In this document: piece after piece, positions 1-12,700 of the stretch
Layout: each line of letters opens with the position of its first letter
Numbering within the stretch: the first letter of the stretch is position 1
Program-made: the position numbers and the translations under genes
Origin: Treponema sp. UBA3649
GTDB lineage: Bacteria; Spirochaetota; Spirochaetia; Treponematales; Treponemataceae
Direction: 5' to 3'
Assembly (NCBI GenBank): GCA_002373325.1
Contig: DFKI01000181.1
Coordinates: forward strand, 1 to 18,892
Length of the DNA stretch: 18,892 nucleotides
Notes under the pieces: generated by a model
Database searches by the model: none
Told to the model about the DNA's origin: nothing
Seen by the model: only the letters and a program-made list of their open reading frames with translations

Positions 1-378
1 GATGGTTCGGGAGTTATTGTTCCACATATCAGCTACTATGGAGAGGCCATGCCGAAGATGGCATACCTTCCAGGTGGTGTGGAAACTTTGGCGGCTGGTG
101 CCGATGAAAACGAGCTCTTTACCGGTGTATGGGAATGTGGCTATGTTCCGACTTCCAGTGATGTCCCGGAGGATAAAATCAATGTTTGTCTGTGGAAGAA
201 TAATGGCGTGATAACTGATTCTAAAGTTGGAAATCCCTCTGCAGTTGGAACTTCATCGCTTAATCCATCTGGCAACACCGGAACTTGCTACGGAAACGGA
301 TCCTCTAATCCTGTCGTGGGCTATGTTCGGAAGCAGAATTCTGCCGTCTACTGGGTTGAGACCGCACAGAAAAAGTGA
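1..378 (+). CDS. C-terminal end of a giant Ig-like/propeller surface protein (5'-truncated by window)
   Basis: The reading frame is open from the first base and stops with TGA at 376-378, giving 125 residues of a protein that begins outside the window. It aligns by eye with the last ~125 residues of the 4,271-residue protein downstream. Both have a blade-like stretch (VPHISYYGEAMPKMAYLP here, VPYIGYVQGSHPKLAKF there), then an aromatic FTGxWE segment, then INVCLWKNNG versus INVALWKDASG. Both end in an NP/YP-(V/I)-(V/L)-GY segment and a terminal ETAQ(K/M)(K/R). The shared ending makes the two genes tandem paralogues, although their DNA has diverged strongly. The likely role is as a surface or envelope protein, inferred from the neighbour's lipoprotein signal. 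The first Met in the frame (position 49) is internal and is not a start. How many Ig-like domains lie upstream cannot be seen. Confidence 0.85.
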   Translation, partial: DGSGVIVPHISYYGEAMPKMAYLPGGVETLAAGADENELFTGVWECGYVPTSSDVPEDKINVCLWKNNGVITDSKVGNPSAVGTSSLNPSGNTGTCYGNGSSNPVVGYVRKQNSAVYWVETAQKK

Positions 379-415
379 CACAAACGTGTTTGTAAAGAAA
401 TTTCCATTTGTTTGT

Positions 416-444
416 TTGACATTTTGGGAAATTTAGGGTAAAAT
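416..444 (+). promoter_or_regulatory. Sigma-70-type promoter for the giant lipoprotein gene
   Basis: A perfect TTGACA (416-421) is followed by 17 bases and TAAAAT (439-444, 5 of 6 consensus). The predicted start of transcription is near 451, which leaves a leader of about 250 bases before the ATG at 702. It lies 38 bases after the upstream paralogue's stop codon, next to a small inverted repeat (ACAAAC/GTTTGT, 380-393). The giant gene therefore probably has its own transcription unit. The distance to the gene is the main doubt. Confidence 0.6.
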
Positions 445-575
445 AACGATCAGCGGCAGGGGTGAAAAGCTTCTGCCAGACCTTCTGAATTATAAAAGTG
501 TGAGTCCGAGGGGCTTTTTCGGACTCCGGCACTGTATCTTTTGATGTGCAAAAAGTACTTTTCTGCCGATTCTAC

Positions 576-581
576 TATAAT
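576..581 (+). promoter_or_regulatory. Possible second -10 box before the giant gene
   Basis: A perfect TATAAT lies downstream of the 502-526 hairpin and would start RNA near 588, giving a 114-base leader. No recognisable -35 sits 16-18 bases upstream and there is no extended -10 TG, so this may be chance in a moderately AT-rich region. If real, it would bypass any attenuation at the upstream hairpin. Confidence 0.25.
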
Positions 582-690
582 GGTGGGATGGGCTGTTACT
601 GGAGGACGGCTTTGGCTGTTCTTCATGTGGAGATTACAGGAATGTACCGCTTGCGGAGGTTGAGCTCCTCTTGTGGTGTGGCCCTATAGT

Positions 691-698
691 GAGGTAGG
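691..698 (+). promoter_or_regulatory. Ribosome binding site of the giant gene
   Basis: GAGGTAGG ends 3 bases before the ATG at 702, with its GAGG core 7 bases from the ATG. This fixes the start at 702 over the in-frame ATG at 708. The resulting N-terminus has the charged, hydrophobic and Cys arrangement of a lipoprotein signal. Confidence 0.65.
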
Positions 699-701
699 TC
701 T

Positions 702-3700
702 ATGAAGATGAGAGTCAGGACTTTTTTTGAGAATATCGGTATTGCGGCATCTTTGCTTGCTTTTGGTTTTGTTTTTCCATCCTGTGAAATCGGTCTTGGA
801 GCAGCTGTGGATGTGCAGCAGCCTACGGTGACAATAGAATCTCCCACAAAGAGCAAGGTTGAGGCCGTGCATGGAGATATTGTCTTCAGCGTGGACTGTC
901 AGGATGATTCCGGGGTGGCGGAGATAGAGATTTCGCTCTCCAGCAACAACACTCCGCTCATAGAAAAGATGTCCATTCCCCTTGCAAATCCCAAAAAGGA
1001 CGGAAGCAAGTGGGAGGCATCGCTGGTCTACAACAAGGAAAGCGAGAATAACTACACGTTCACTGTCACGGGGGATGGAAACGACCTTCATATACCCCTT
1101 TCACTCAAGGACGGAACCTATGTCTTTGACGTGGTGGGTACGGATTCGTCGGGACGCTCTTCAAGCAGCGATTCCACTGTGTTCGACATTGACAACACTC
1201 CTCCAATCTTCCTCCTCTCAAGTCCGGATTCTCTTGACATAAGCTCTCCGACTAGATACGGAAGAAAAATCACTTTGAAGGGAACCATCGCGGACGATCA
1301 TCCGAGCACTGACAAGGGCAGTGTGAAAGTCTATATGTACAATTTGGACGCTGAAGGCAATAAGAGTACTCCGATTGATCTGACTGTGGAGGACTTTGAC
1401 ATTGCGGACACAGCGAATGTTTCCATAGTGGTGGCGGAATATGCGGACACTCCTGTGAGCGACATACAGCAGAACTACGCCAAGGCATATACTGAGCGAG
1501 TTGACGCGGATCCGGACAACAATCCTGACCAGAAGTGTTATCTTGCCATTGAGATTTCGGATGCTACTACCGGAACTGACGGTAAGCCCAATACAAATAA
1601 AAATACCTATATCAGAAGTGACCGTGAGGACTACGACGGTTTGGTCACTCTTACCAGGTCCGTAATTGGAAATGATGAGATAACACTTGAGGGCTCCGAC
1701 TTGAAGGAGATTTGGAACGGAACATATAAAGGAGACCTTGACGGGGAAAAACGCAGCAGAATAGTGGAGATTCTTGAGGGCAGTGTTGCAAATGACTGCA
1801 TCGGAAGCGTGGAAAAGCCCTATGCCATCAATCTGAACAAGAATGTCAATCCTACCTATTCGTTCAGCGGATATGGTCTAGAGGCTCTGAATGGTAAGCC
1901 TGACCATGGCCGGGAATGGGGACCTTCGAACAACGATTCCTACCTCTCATTTTCTGTGGAGTCCGGTTTGGACAAGGCGAATGTGAAGCTGAACTCCCTT
2001 GTGGTAAAAATTTATGAGTCCGACATCTCGAAAACTTTTGGGGAAATCATAGCGGGAGAGCCTTGTTGGTCCAGTGAGGGAACGGAAAATGTCTGTGAAA
2101 GCGACGAGGCCCACAAAGCTCTTAAGAACATGGACTCCACGACAGAAAAGGGCACGTATTCTGTAAAACTTCCGGGGGCTCCGAATGTGAAGATGGGCAA
2201 TTATTATGTCATCGTTGTCGAGGGAGAGGATCTCAACGGCAATGAGCTTGTTCCTGCGGACAACAGATATTATGGATTCCATACCCAGTCAAGCGGAACT
2301 CCTCCCAATGTCAACTGTGAGAATGATAAAAAATGGCAGAAGTGGGTAAGTGGTGCGACCTATCCCCTGGTGCTTGCCATAACAGATTCCCAGGGTGAAA
2401 GCTCAAACTTTAAGGCAACGGGTTCAAATGCTGGTGAAGGTCTCGTGGCCCGGATAAAGCGCTTTGAGGGTAAAAAGACTGTTTGGGAGAGTCTGGATGA
2501 CACTGACCCATCTGTTGTATCTTATAACTTGAAGACGAACGGTGCGTTTACGGACGGAGGTGTGAGCGGCTCCAACGTTTATACGGAGACCCTCAATCTG
2601 CCGTCATTTGCGGCTGATTCGGGAAAGAACTATACTTACGAGGTTGAGGTTCTGGCAAAGAACGGGGCAGGTACTTCCAACATCAAGCAGTTCATTCTTT
2701 GGATTGACAATGTGAATCCTGAAATCACATTCCCAAGTAACTCCGCATTAAGTACCGGGGATTCGGTAACTGTGACTGAGGCTGACCCATATTATGATTC
2801 AAAGACAGGCTCTTACAAGCTCAGCTGGAGTGCCACGGACACAAACGGATCTGGACTTGTTTCATGCACAGCCATTTTTGACAAAGACGGGGAAAACGAG
2901 GAGCTGAGTGAGGTTACTCAGCAAGCTATTGAGACATTTAATTCATCGGATTTCAAGGTCACGGATGTAGTTGAAAAGGATGGCGTAAAACTTAGCTTTA
3001 CAGTCCTGGATGGGACAGGTCATTCAACAACTGTCGAAAAAACTGTGAAATTCGATTTTTCCGCACCAAAATTCACTGACAGCTACACGGACAAGTCGTC
3101 ATATATTGAAAAGAATCTTGGCAGGACATTTGTTGTGACTGCAAGCGACGGACTTGGAATCAGCAGCCTTAATGTAAATCTTACAAGAGATGACGGTGAG
3201 CCTGTTTCTGGTGTTAGCAGTGGCACTGAGAATATTGCTACAGACAAAAAGACCGCTACCCGCGCAGTAACATTTGAAAATAACAGTGCCGATGGTGTGT
3301 GGGCAATAAAGGCTGAACTTGAGGATCTTGCTGGCAGAAGGACTGAAAAAACATTCTATGTCACCTTTGACTCTACGGCTCCGGTCATAGCGAACACCTT
3401 TACTGTAGATAGCAATACCTATCAATATAACGGAACAAATTACCTTAGCGGAAGACCGACCGTTACCGTTAAACTTGACGAGACTGTCTCCGGTCTTTCA
3501 AAGGTTCTCTATCTTGTGCGAAGATCCGGATCGGGAGTTCCATCAACATCGGAGGCGGGGTGGGTTGAAAAATCTGTGGAGCAGAGAGGAACTGCCATAG
3601 AAATTCCGATAACCGCACAGTTTACGCCTGCATCCGGTGGTGCTTATGACGTGCTTTATGTCTTTGCCAAGGATAAGGCCGGAAACGAATCAACTCCCAA

Positions 3701-6700
3701 GGGATTCAATATTTCCATAGACAGCGTGAATCCTTCTCTCTCATACCGGTACTATACTCTGGGAACTCTGGGAGCAAGCGTTTTGGACGCAAATTCAACA
3801 ATCTACTACAAAGACGGCTCCGTAACACTTTACGGTGATGTCGTAGACTCAGGTTCTGGAGTTGATTGGCTGAAAATCAAAAAGACCGATGGAACCGATG
3901 TTGGTACTACTGTTTATTACTCCAAAGTTGCTCTTACAAAAGAAAATGCTGGAAGCGACTCTATGAAATGGACTACATCTGTTTCAAATCCCCTTGACAT
4001 AAAGTCATGGAGAGCCGACATGACTCCTACCGGCACAATTTCACTTACTGCGGAAGCCAAGGATAAATCGGGGCTTGTCAGTAATCTTTTGGGATTCTGT
4101 ACTCTTAAAAACGATACCACTGCGCCGGAAATTGTTGCGGACAGCCTGAGCTTAAAAACTGGCGATACCGTCAACGAAGCCAAGATGACACATAATGCGA
4201 CGGATGGAAAGTATTATCTGACCGTAAGCGGAAAGTGGAAGGACGATTTGTCTGGAACCTCATGGCTCAGATATACCTACAATGATGGAAAGGGAAATGT
4301 GAGCGGTTATACCAGCAAAGATGTGAGCGACGCAAGCTCTGGAACCGTATCGCCTGCGACAAGCTGGAGTTTCAGTTTCCCCGTAAATGAGGGTACTGGT
4401 CAGAAAATTACTCTTGACTATGAGGATATGGCGGGAAATTTTGGCTCGTATGTAATCGACAACCTTAAATTTGATACAAGCAAACCTGAGATAACGCGAT
4501 GTGACTATGAGAGCGTGTACAACAAGGAAAAACTTGGTACGGCAAACTTGGCAGAGATTGAGATTGAGGCCACGGACTCGCTTGGTATAGAGACAGTTGC
4601 TATTTCCGCAAGAAAGAACGGTGGTGGAGCTATCACGTCTACTGACAGCTCGAACGGAATCACCATTAATGATTCTTTGGGTGATGATCGAACTCATGTT
4701 TACCCGTCGCTTTCTTTGAAATCTCCTGAGGCGGATGGCAAATGGAGTATAAGCGTTACTGTGACTGACAAGGCTGGAAGAAAGGATGAGAAGGTTTTTG
4801 AGTGCATCGTTGACGGAGTTTCCCCGGTTATTTCCGAGGGATTCATGCTGAATGGTGCGGCTTGGAGTTCCTCTGCTTATTATGGAAAGAATAATGCGGC
4901 CATGACTTTCTCCGGTTCCTTGAACGAGAGTGTGGGCATGGGAAAAGTTTATTATAAACTTGTGCAGGCAGGAGCCTCAGATGCGATTCCGAACAGTATC
5001 AAAGATGATGGCACGGAAATTTCCCTTGGTGGCAAGACGGGCAATAATGTGTCATTCTCGGGTACTGTGTCAGGCTTCAAGGCTGATTCAGAAACATACA
5101 ACAGACTTTATGTGCAGGCGGAGGATGCCGTAGGAAACTTGACTATTCCAGTGAAGTCTTTTGTTGTCCACATGGATGACGAGGCTCCCTCATTCTCTGC
5201 TACACATTATAAAAACGGCTCTTTGAGTCCTGCACCTCTCTCAGATACTGTCCTCACGGGAGGAACTGAGGATCTTACGATTTATGGAACATGCGCCGAT
5301 TCTCTTTCCGGTATGCAGGCGTTTGATTTCAAGGTCGGTGGGAACCAGCTCGAAAATGTCTCGTTCAAGTATTCTGATGTTTTGGTTTCCGAGACTAATC
5401 TTGCGGCTGAGTCTTCATGGAGTAATGCGATTACAGAAAACACCAAGAGCTGGAGAGCCGTGATTGCAAGTTCTGCTTTGAACTCGCTCGGAGGAAAGAC
5501 CGTCTATGCCACCGTGAAGGATAAGGCTGGAAACGTTACGGAGGCAAAGGCATTCTCTCTCAGCGTGGATTCTATTGATCCCTCATTGTCTGGCGTGGTC
5601 ATTTCCGGAGCCTACAAAAAATCTGGTACAGAGTATTATGTGGGAGACACGACAGTGACCTTGAGAGGAACCTCCACGGATGACAAGGGCATTGCATCTA
5701 CACAAATTGAACTTAAAAAGGGTTCTTCCGTAATCTTCAATCCTCCCGCTCAAGTTGCGGCTCAGAATGCCGTTTCCGACACATGGTCATTCTCACTTGA
5801 TTTTACCGATGAAGAAAAGTGGGGCGACAATGACGAAGGAAGCCTCAAGGTAACTGTATATGACAAGGCCGGAAGAAACTATGAGGAAACTTATACCATA
5901 AAAGTGGACAAGGGGAAGCCTGTAATGCTCCATAATCCGTATCTCGCTGACTACAAATATCAGAACAATGATGTCAAGAAAGATAGGATGCTCTCTGTTG
6001 GAGGAGGAAAGTATTCGGATAGTTCGTTTACAAACAAAACTTCACTTGAGATAAGTGGATTTTATGAGGATGCAGGCAGCGGCATAGCAAAACTCTACTA
6101 TCAGATTTGGTCTAATAATGGTGACAAAATGACTTCCGATGATCCTGATCTTGAGTCGACGGCTACCGGTGTGTTCTCAGAACTCTCCCCGTGTACCCCG
6201 ACACCGAAATACAGAACGAATTCTGATTATTCACTTTGGACGGACGCAAATAATAATCCGGTCGAAATCCCATGGCCTGACGACTCCACGTATTACGGTT
6301 TCACCATGAACCTGAACGGATTTAAGCCCATTGATGTCGGTTCTTCCGGGGATATTCTCTATCTGATTGCGGAGGATAACTGCGGCAACAGGAGCGTAAT
6401 TGACGAAGCTAAAATCAATGTTGACCAGACAGCCTCAAATGTCACGCCTGACAGCAATGATGTCGTGCTTACGAATGGGGGAGAGAGCTTTACCCTCAAT
6501 GGAACAGCCAGTGACAATCTTTCCGGTGTGATGTCAATTGATTTTGAAATCAGGGGACTCAATAACAAGTCTTATCATATTCCGATGTACAGCAGTGAGG
6601 TTGCCAAGGATGGCTCTCCCAATGCTGATGTGATTTCATACCTTTCTGCGAATGAATTCAGTACCTATGGCTCTGTCATATTCAAATATGAAGATGAGCT

Positions 6701-9700
6701 TGGGGTTGAGACAGTTGAGGAGATAGACTATGAGAGAAAAGCGGATGGAAGCTGGAAGGAGCCTGGAACAAATGGAGATCTCCCGAACTTCTATACCGTA
6801 AACGGACCTTGTGAACTTAAGTGGGAGCTTACAATTACTCCCGACAACGCATGGTTTAAAACTGAGAATTTGGGAACAACTCCCAGGGTTTATGCAAATG
6901 TCACGGATTATGCCGGAAACTTAAACAGCTATCCGGTTGGAACTCTCAGCATAGACAAAGAGCGTCCGCTCGCCTCCATAGAAAGTCCCTCTGCGGAAGT
7001 TGCCCATAACGGTGAATTCAGCGTGGTGGGAAGTGCCTCTGACAATAATGGCCTCAAGTCCGTCCGTCTCTATAGATATGCCGGACCAACCGCACCTACT
7101 ACACTGAGCGGATGGGGAGCTCCAGTTAAGGGCTTTACCACTGAGACTGAGCATGAGGCCTATGAAGATTCCGTGAGCATTTCAGAGCTGGGTACGACAA
7201 CATACGGTCCCTTTAACTTCAATGATTATGTAAGTTCTGGAGCAAGTACTGGAACTGTGCATTTCCTCCTCGTGGCCTATGACAAAGCCGGAAACAGCAG
7301 TGTTGACCCCACTTCCATTTCTTCTTGTATGACTTATAGTGTGGATTTGGATACCGACAGACCAGTCGTGAAATTCAATGAGATTATAGGTGACGGTTCA
7401 ACGGCACTCAATACGTATACTGCAAAATATACGTCCCGAATTTACGGAACTGTAACGGATGATGACGGCATTAAAGATATAAAAATTTCGTCTACGGGAT
7501 ATAGTTCGCCTGAGGAATGGGCGGAGTACTCACAGCCTGCGGGTACCTTGGACTTTGAACCCGGAAGTACAGACGTTGCTTTCAACTATGCTCCGGAGAC
7601 AAATGGTGACGGTGAGATCCCTCTCTACATATATATAGAGGACACTGCTGGAGGTAAGTTCTGGACTGCATGTGACCCTGAACTGTCGCAGCCGAAAGTT
7701 ATCTATGCGAACAGCGATGATGTGGGAGATCTTGATGGAGTTGTGAAGTATCGCACTGACAGCAATCCCCCGAGCATGGTAATTGCATCTGGATTCGGTA
7801 CTTCAGCGGATGACGCAAAGTCTGCTGCTGTCACTAACCTTAGAGGTGGCACTACTATGAGCTCATCGGAAGTCTTCGGTGGCTCATCCAGCCCCTACAT
7901 GGCTATTGCCGTGGGTGCAAATGACGGTAACGGAATCAAGCTCGTGAAGGGCTCTAACTCTGACTTTGATGCGGAAAATGAGCTTGAAGACTTTACTGAA
8001 AAGGAACTGACATCATATACAGATTCGACAGGAGTTGTGTATGACATTTACACTCATGTCTATGATGTGCAGGCGCTTAATGGTCAGAAGATTTTGCAAA
8101 TATCTGTAGAGGACAACTCGTCCCTTGTCTCCAAGAGACAGATTCCTGTGGCTTTTGACAATGCCGGACCAATTGTTTCCATAGATACGAATGACAGGTC
8201 TACTCTCGTCGGAACGGTAGAAATTAAGGGCACGTCCTATGACGAACTTTCTACTGTGAAGAAATTGTGGTGCACCATTTTTGACAACAGCTATTACAAT
8301 GAGGACGGAACTCTCCGGGATGATTACGAGACGGTTTTGAAGAACAAAATTGGATCGGCCTCAGGTTTGTCAAGTTCACCCTTGAGCTGGACCGCTTCAT
8401 TCGACGCATCGGATGGACTTTTGAAGAAACTTCCAACTAGCTCTGATGGGCTTGCACAATACAGCCGACTTTCCCACCCGAGTGACATATACTCCATGAA
8501 GGCTGCTGTTCTTGCCGAAGATAGTCTCGGAAACAAATCTGTAACTGTGCAGGATATAAAGTACAATCCCTACGGCGACAGACCTATGGTGGAAATTCTG
8601 TCACCTGCACCGGCGGAGGGAGAGTACAGTTCTTCCGCATCTGGTGTCGTGCGAGTCAGCGGAAAGGCAACGGACAACGAGCTTGTTGAGAAAGTATTCG
8701 TTCAAATTTCTCTTGGACACCAGGATAGAATAAATGAATCTGGTGTGGAGGCTATGAAAGAGGAATCTTCTGTGTCTACTGTTTGGAGCAGCTCGGATGC
8801 AAGCGGATGTGGATATGCCATTGTGAACGCCGGCAACATCGGAATTACCCATGACTTTACTGCGGATCCTGACTTCTGGGGAATTGAGGCGAATTCAACC
8901 GGAAGCTGGTACATAATATTGAACAAAAACAACTGTCTCCAGAAAAGTCAGTCCGCAGATAATCCTGATGATCCGGAAGATGACAGGGTGTATACTATTT
9001 GGGTTAGGGCCGCCGCCGTTGACAATCACGGTCTTCTTGGTCCCTGGAGTACACCACTCGCTATCAGCATAAATCCGAAGTCTCCGGCCATCGGAAACCA
9101 CAATCCCGTCGTGAAATTCTATGACGAGGCAGGAAATTTCGTCGGAGAAAAGCCCTATGAGGATGATATGTGGATCAGGGGGCATGCAAGACTTGTTACT
9201 ACGGCGGAGCATGCAAACAACATATCAGACATCATGGTTACGGAAGGTGAGTACAATGTTACCCGTCCTGAGACAAACGTGAATCTTGTCGCTGGAGAAG
9301 TTCCGCAGAGTGTTCCGAATACGGTCAGCGAATATAATTATTTCGAAGCTGTGGCCAGATCTGGTTTCGATGGAGGAGATGTCCCCGGCTATGAGATAAC
9401 AGTACCGATTAAGTCATGGACTGGAAGCGGAACGAGGGAAATTCGTATAAGCGCAACTGAGGCTAGTGAGTCTGGTTTGAGCAAGGAGCAGGTATATACA
9501 TTCAACTATGACAATACTAAGCCTGTGGTTGACAGCCTTGAGGTAAACGGAGATGACTTCTTTGTGGCAACGGAAAGCATGAAGAAAAAACTCCAGAACA
9601 GCAACATGCAGCTAAGCATCGGGGGCTCCGTAAGCGATTCTGGTTCCGGATTCAGCAGTCTTCTCTTTGCATTCTACAGAGGAACAGGTTCGAATCGCCG

Positions 9701-12700
9701 TATCCTTGACGTTATGCAGAAGGAGCAGGAAATATCTGTAGGTGGTCTGGATTATGTTGTGATCGGCGAAGAGAGTGATGCGGTGACAGTCTACGGAAAG
9801 AATGCCTCTTCCTTAACTTGGAGCAATACCACAACATTTACTATTCCGGGAGCTGATTCTCACATAAAGAGCCATGGCATGGTGAGATTAGGCGACATCT
9901 GGTATCTTATTACAGGCGTGAGCGGAAACCAAGTGACTATTGATGGCGGCATAGCGGAGGTTTCTTCTGCTCCGTCCGACGCTTTCTTCCCGTATATGCA
10001 GGTAGTGGATAACATGAGTGCCGAGCCGATTGAAACATGGAACGAGAACGGCCATACATTCAAGTCTGGACGTGATGACGGGGACGGAATGTCTGAGACT
10101 GTAAACAAGTCTGGTTCGACATGGACTTGGGATGCAACGCTGCACGGAAATTTCCTGAAGGACGGTCCTGTTACGTTTGTGGCTCTTGTGATGGACAAGG
10201 CGGGAAATGTCCAGACGGTGACCAGGGAAGGTTCTGTGGAAAACAATCCTCCACGAATAGCCAAGGTTTATCTCGGAACAGACTTGAACGGCAATGATAA
10301 GTTTGAGGACTCTGAGTTTGAGCTTTATGACATCTCTGGTGTGACAAGCATGGAGCAGGAAGCCTATGACTTGAAGACCGAAGCTTTCAGCACAGTGAGC
10401 GGAAGCGGAACATCTACTGTCATCAGTGCAAGCAACAGGGCTGCGTTCAAGGCTGTGGACAAACTTGCCGTCTATCCCGAGATAGTTGGAGGCAATAGTG
10501 ACGAGACCCATCCCATCGCGATGGTGTACGTAAAGAATGCAGATACTGAAAATGTTCATTATAAGACCGAGACTGAGGATGACGAGGTTTATGTCTATCC
10601 TTTGCCCCAAAAGAAGTCTTCGGTAAATACTTTGCGTACTGCTACGGACTTAGGGGTGGTTGGAAACAAAATTGAGAGTGCATTCATCCTTTCAAATGAG
10701 GAGCTCGCAGGTTCCGGTTGGGAAACTATGACATATACTGATGAAGGAAAAGTGATGTCCTTCACATTCTGGGATGCCACTTCACCGGAAGAGTGTGAGC
10801 AGGGAACGAATACTCAGAGCTGTGTGCTCCGTGTAACAGATTTGCGTCTTTCTCTCACCGATTCCATTCCTCCAAGGTCTGTAATCACTCCGCTTTACTG
10901 GAACAGCGGCTCTGACAACAGCCTTTACAAGAACAACAAAAACAACGGGCACATTGAGCTTGGGGATGCATGGACAGCAAGCACCAACCATTCAACGCTC
11001 ACCGGTGGTTTGGCCGACGATGATCCGAAGGTCTCGGGAAAGATAACTCTTACAGGATTTGCCTATGATGAGACAAGAATAGAGTCGCTTCTTGTGTGCT
11101 TCGGAAATGTTGCGCTTGACGGGTTTGCATCGGGTGGTGACTGTATGCCTTCAACCGGTAAAAAGACGATAGGAGGCAATGCAAACAACTTAGTTGGAGC
11201 TTATTGTGTGAACGGCAGCTGGACTCCGGCATCGGCCTCAATTGCCGTTAACGGTTGGGAATTCGAGGCTGAGAATATCTATCAGGATCAGAGGGGACAT
11301 AAGGCTAAGTGGACTTTGAGCCTCGACACTGAATGGATTAATAAAACCAATCCCGCAAAGCTGAATGTTGATATTTGTGTATATGCCATGGACAAGGGAG
11401 GAAACGTTTCTCCAACGGAAGCAGAATACATAAATACAAGTTCATTGCTGGACGGTGAGACAAACAATCCGAAACTCAGGGTGGACATAGTGCCCTATGT
11501 TATGGGGCTGAAGACATCTCTTACCTCAGCCGGAAGCAATCACTTCGACAGGACTGCGCTTGGACACTTCCCCATAAGGGAGAATGAGACTTTCTACGTG
11601 TATGGATTCAATCTTGCCACGTATAATGCAACCAATAAGGCTGTTTTCAAAGACAAAGATGGTAATTCCGTGAATCTCGGAACTTCTACGGACGGATTCT
11701 ATTCAGTCAATGCGAATAAGAAACTGAATTCAGGAAAGTTCTCGGTAAGCGTTGGCGGTATTGACTCCATAAACAACATGAATGACAACGATGCCTGTGG
11801 AAGCTACAGCAATGACAGGGTGTACAGCGAGTCCAAGAAGCACAACCGCTACTCGAATTTCCCGAACCGCTTCCCGAATGCGGCTACGAACAACACCCTC
11901 ACCGATGATATGGAGATTGATGTGTGGCAGTTCAATTCGTCTGCGGCTACACCATCAGGTGCAGGAAAGACGGATAATCCGATTATGAAGATAAACCCGA
12001 ATAACTCGATGGTGGGATTTGCTTTCCTAAGTGGCTCGTATTGGTTCGCTATGCCACAAAACAATGATAACTCTTTCCGAAACAATGGTCATAAGACGAG
12101 GGATTTCATGCTTAACGGAGGTTTCTCCTATGATTCTGCCGGCAATGCATACGGAATGGCATCCGGCATGGGCTCTGACCCAGGTAAGGCGGATCCAGTA
12201 TGGTTCTTTGCTGGGCATAAAGAACCCGGTAATAATGTAGGAAACTATGTTAATCGCTTTGCCATAGAAAAGACGGGGCAGGTCGGAGTGAGACTGGACG
12301 GATATAAGAGGGTAAAAAATAATGTTACCTTGGCTGATGAGACTGGTGACTCAATCAAGGACAAGGTAAAGAGCCCGTCAATTGCGACCTACCGCTCCGG
12401 AAATGTGACGAACGTGTATCTTGCTTACTATGACAGCTATAATGATGAGATAAGGTTCCGTCGAGGAACAGCAAGCGGCTCTGATGAATCAACAGTCCCC
12501 AATAATGGGAATGAGGCATATTCGTATGGAGGGGATTTGTTTACATTAGGATATGCTGTCGGTAATAATGGAGCTATTAAAGGTTTTGGAGCAAATAATG
12601 GTTATTACGAATGTAAGGCCGTACAGGTGCTTGCGACAACGTTCAGTACTGCCACTGACAACGATGAGTCGGAAATGAAAGCTTTGTATAAGGCACAAAA

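Larger units (their letters stand above)
452..701 (+). promoter_or_regulatory. Long structured 5' leader of the giant gene
   Basis: The 250 bases between the predicted start site and the ATG contain no supported gene. One hairpin has GGCAG (455-459) paired with CTGCC (473-477). A second, stronger one has GAGTCCGA (502-509) paired with TCGGACTC (519-526), possibly extended by GTG/CAC. The second is followed only by a weak, displaced T-run (537-541), so it could be a weak terminator of the upstream gene, an attenuator, or a leader structure. A separate TATAAT with no good -35 lies downstream at 576-581. No known riboswitch class was recognised. Confidence 0.4.

Noticed and set aside
9888..10610. 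240-residue minus-strand open frame inside the giant gene
   Set aside because: It is opposite a clearly coding Ig-like region, has no ribosome site or family motifs, and is a shadow frame.
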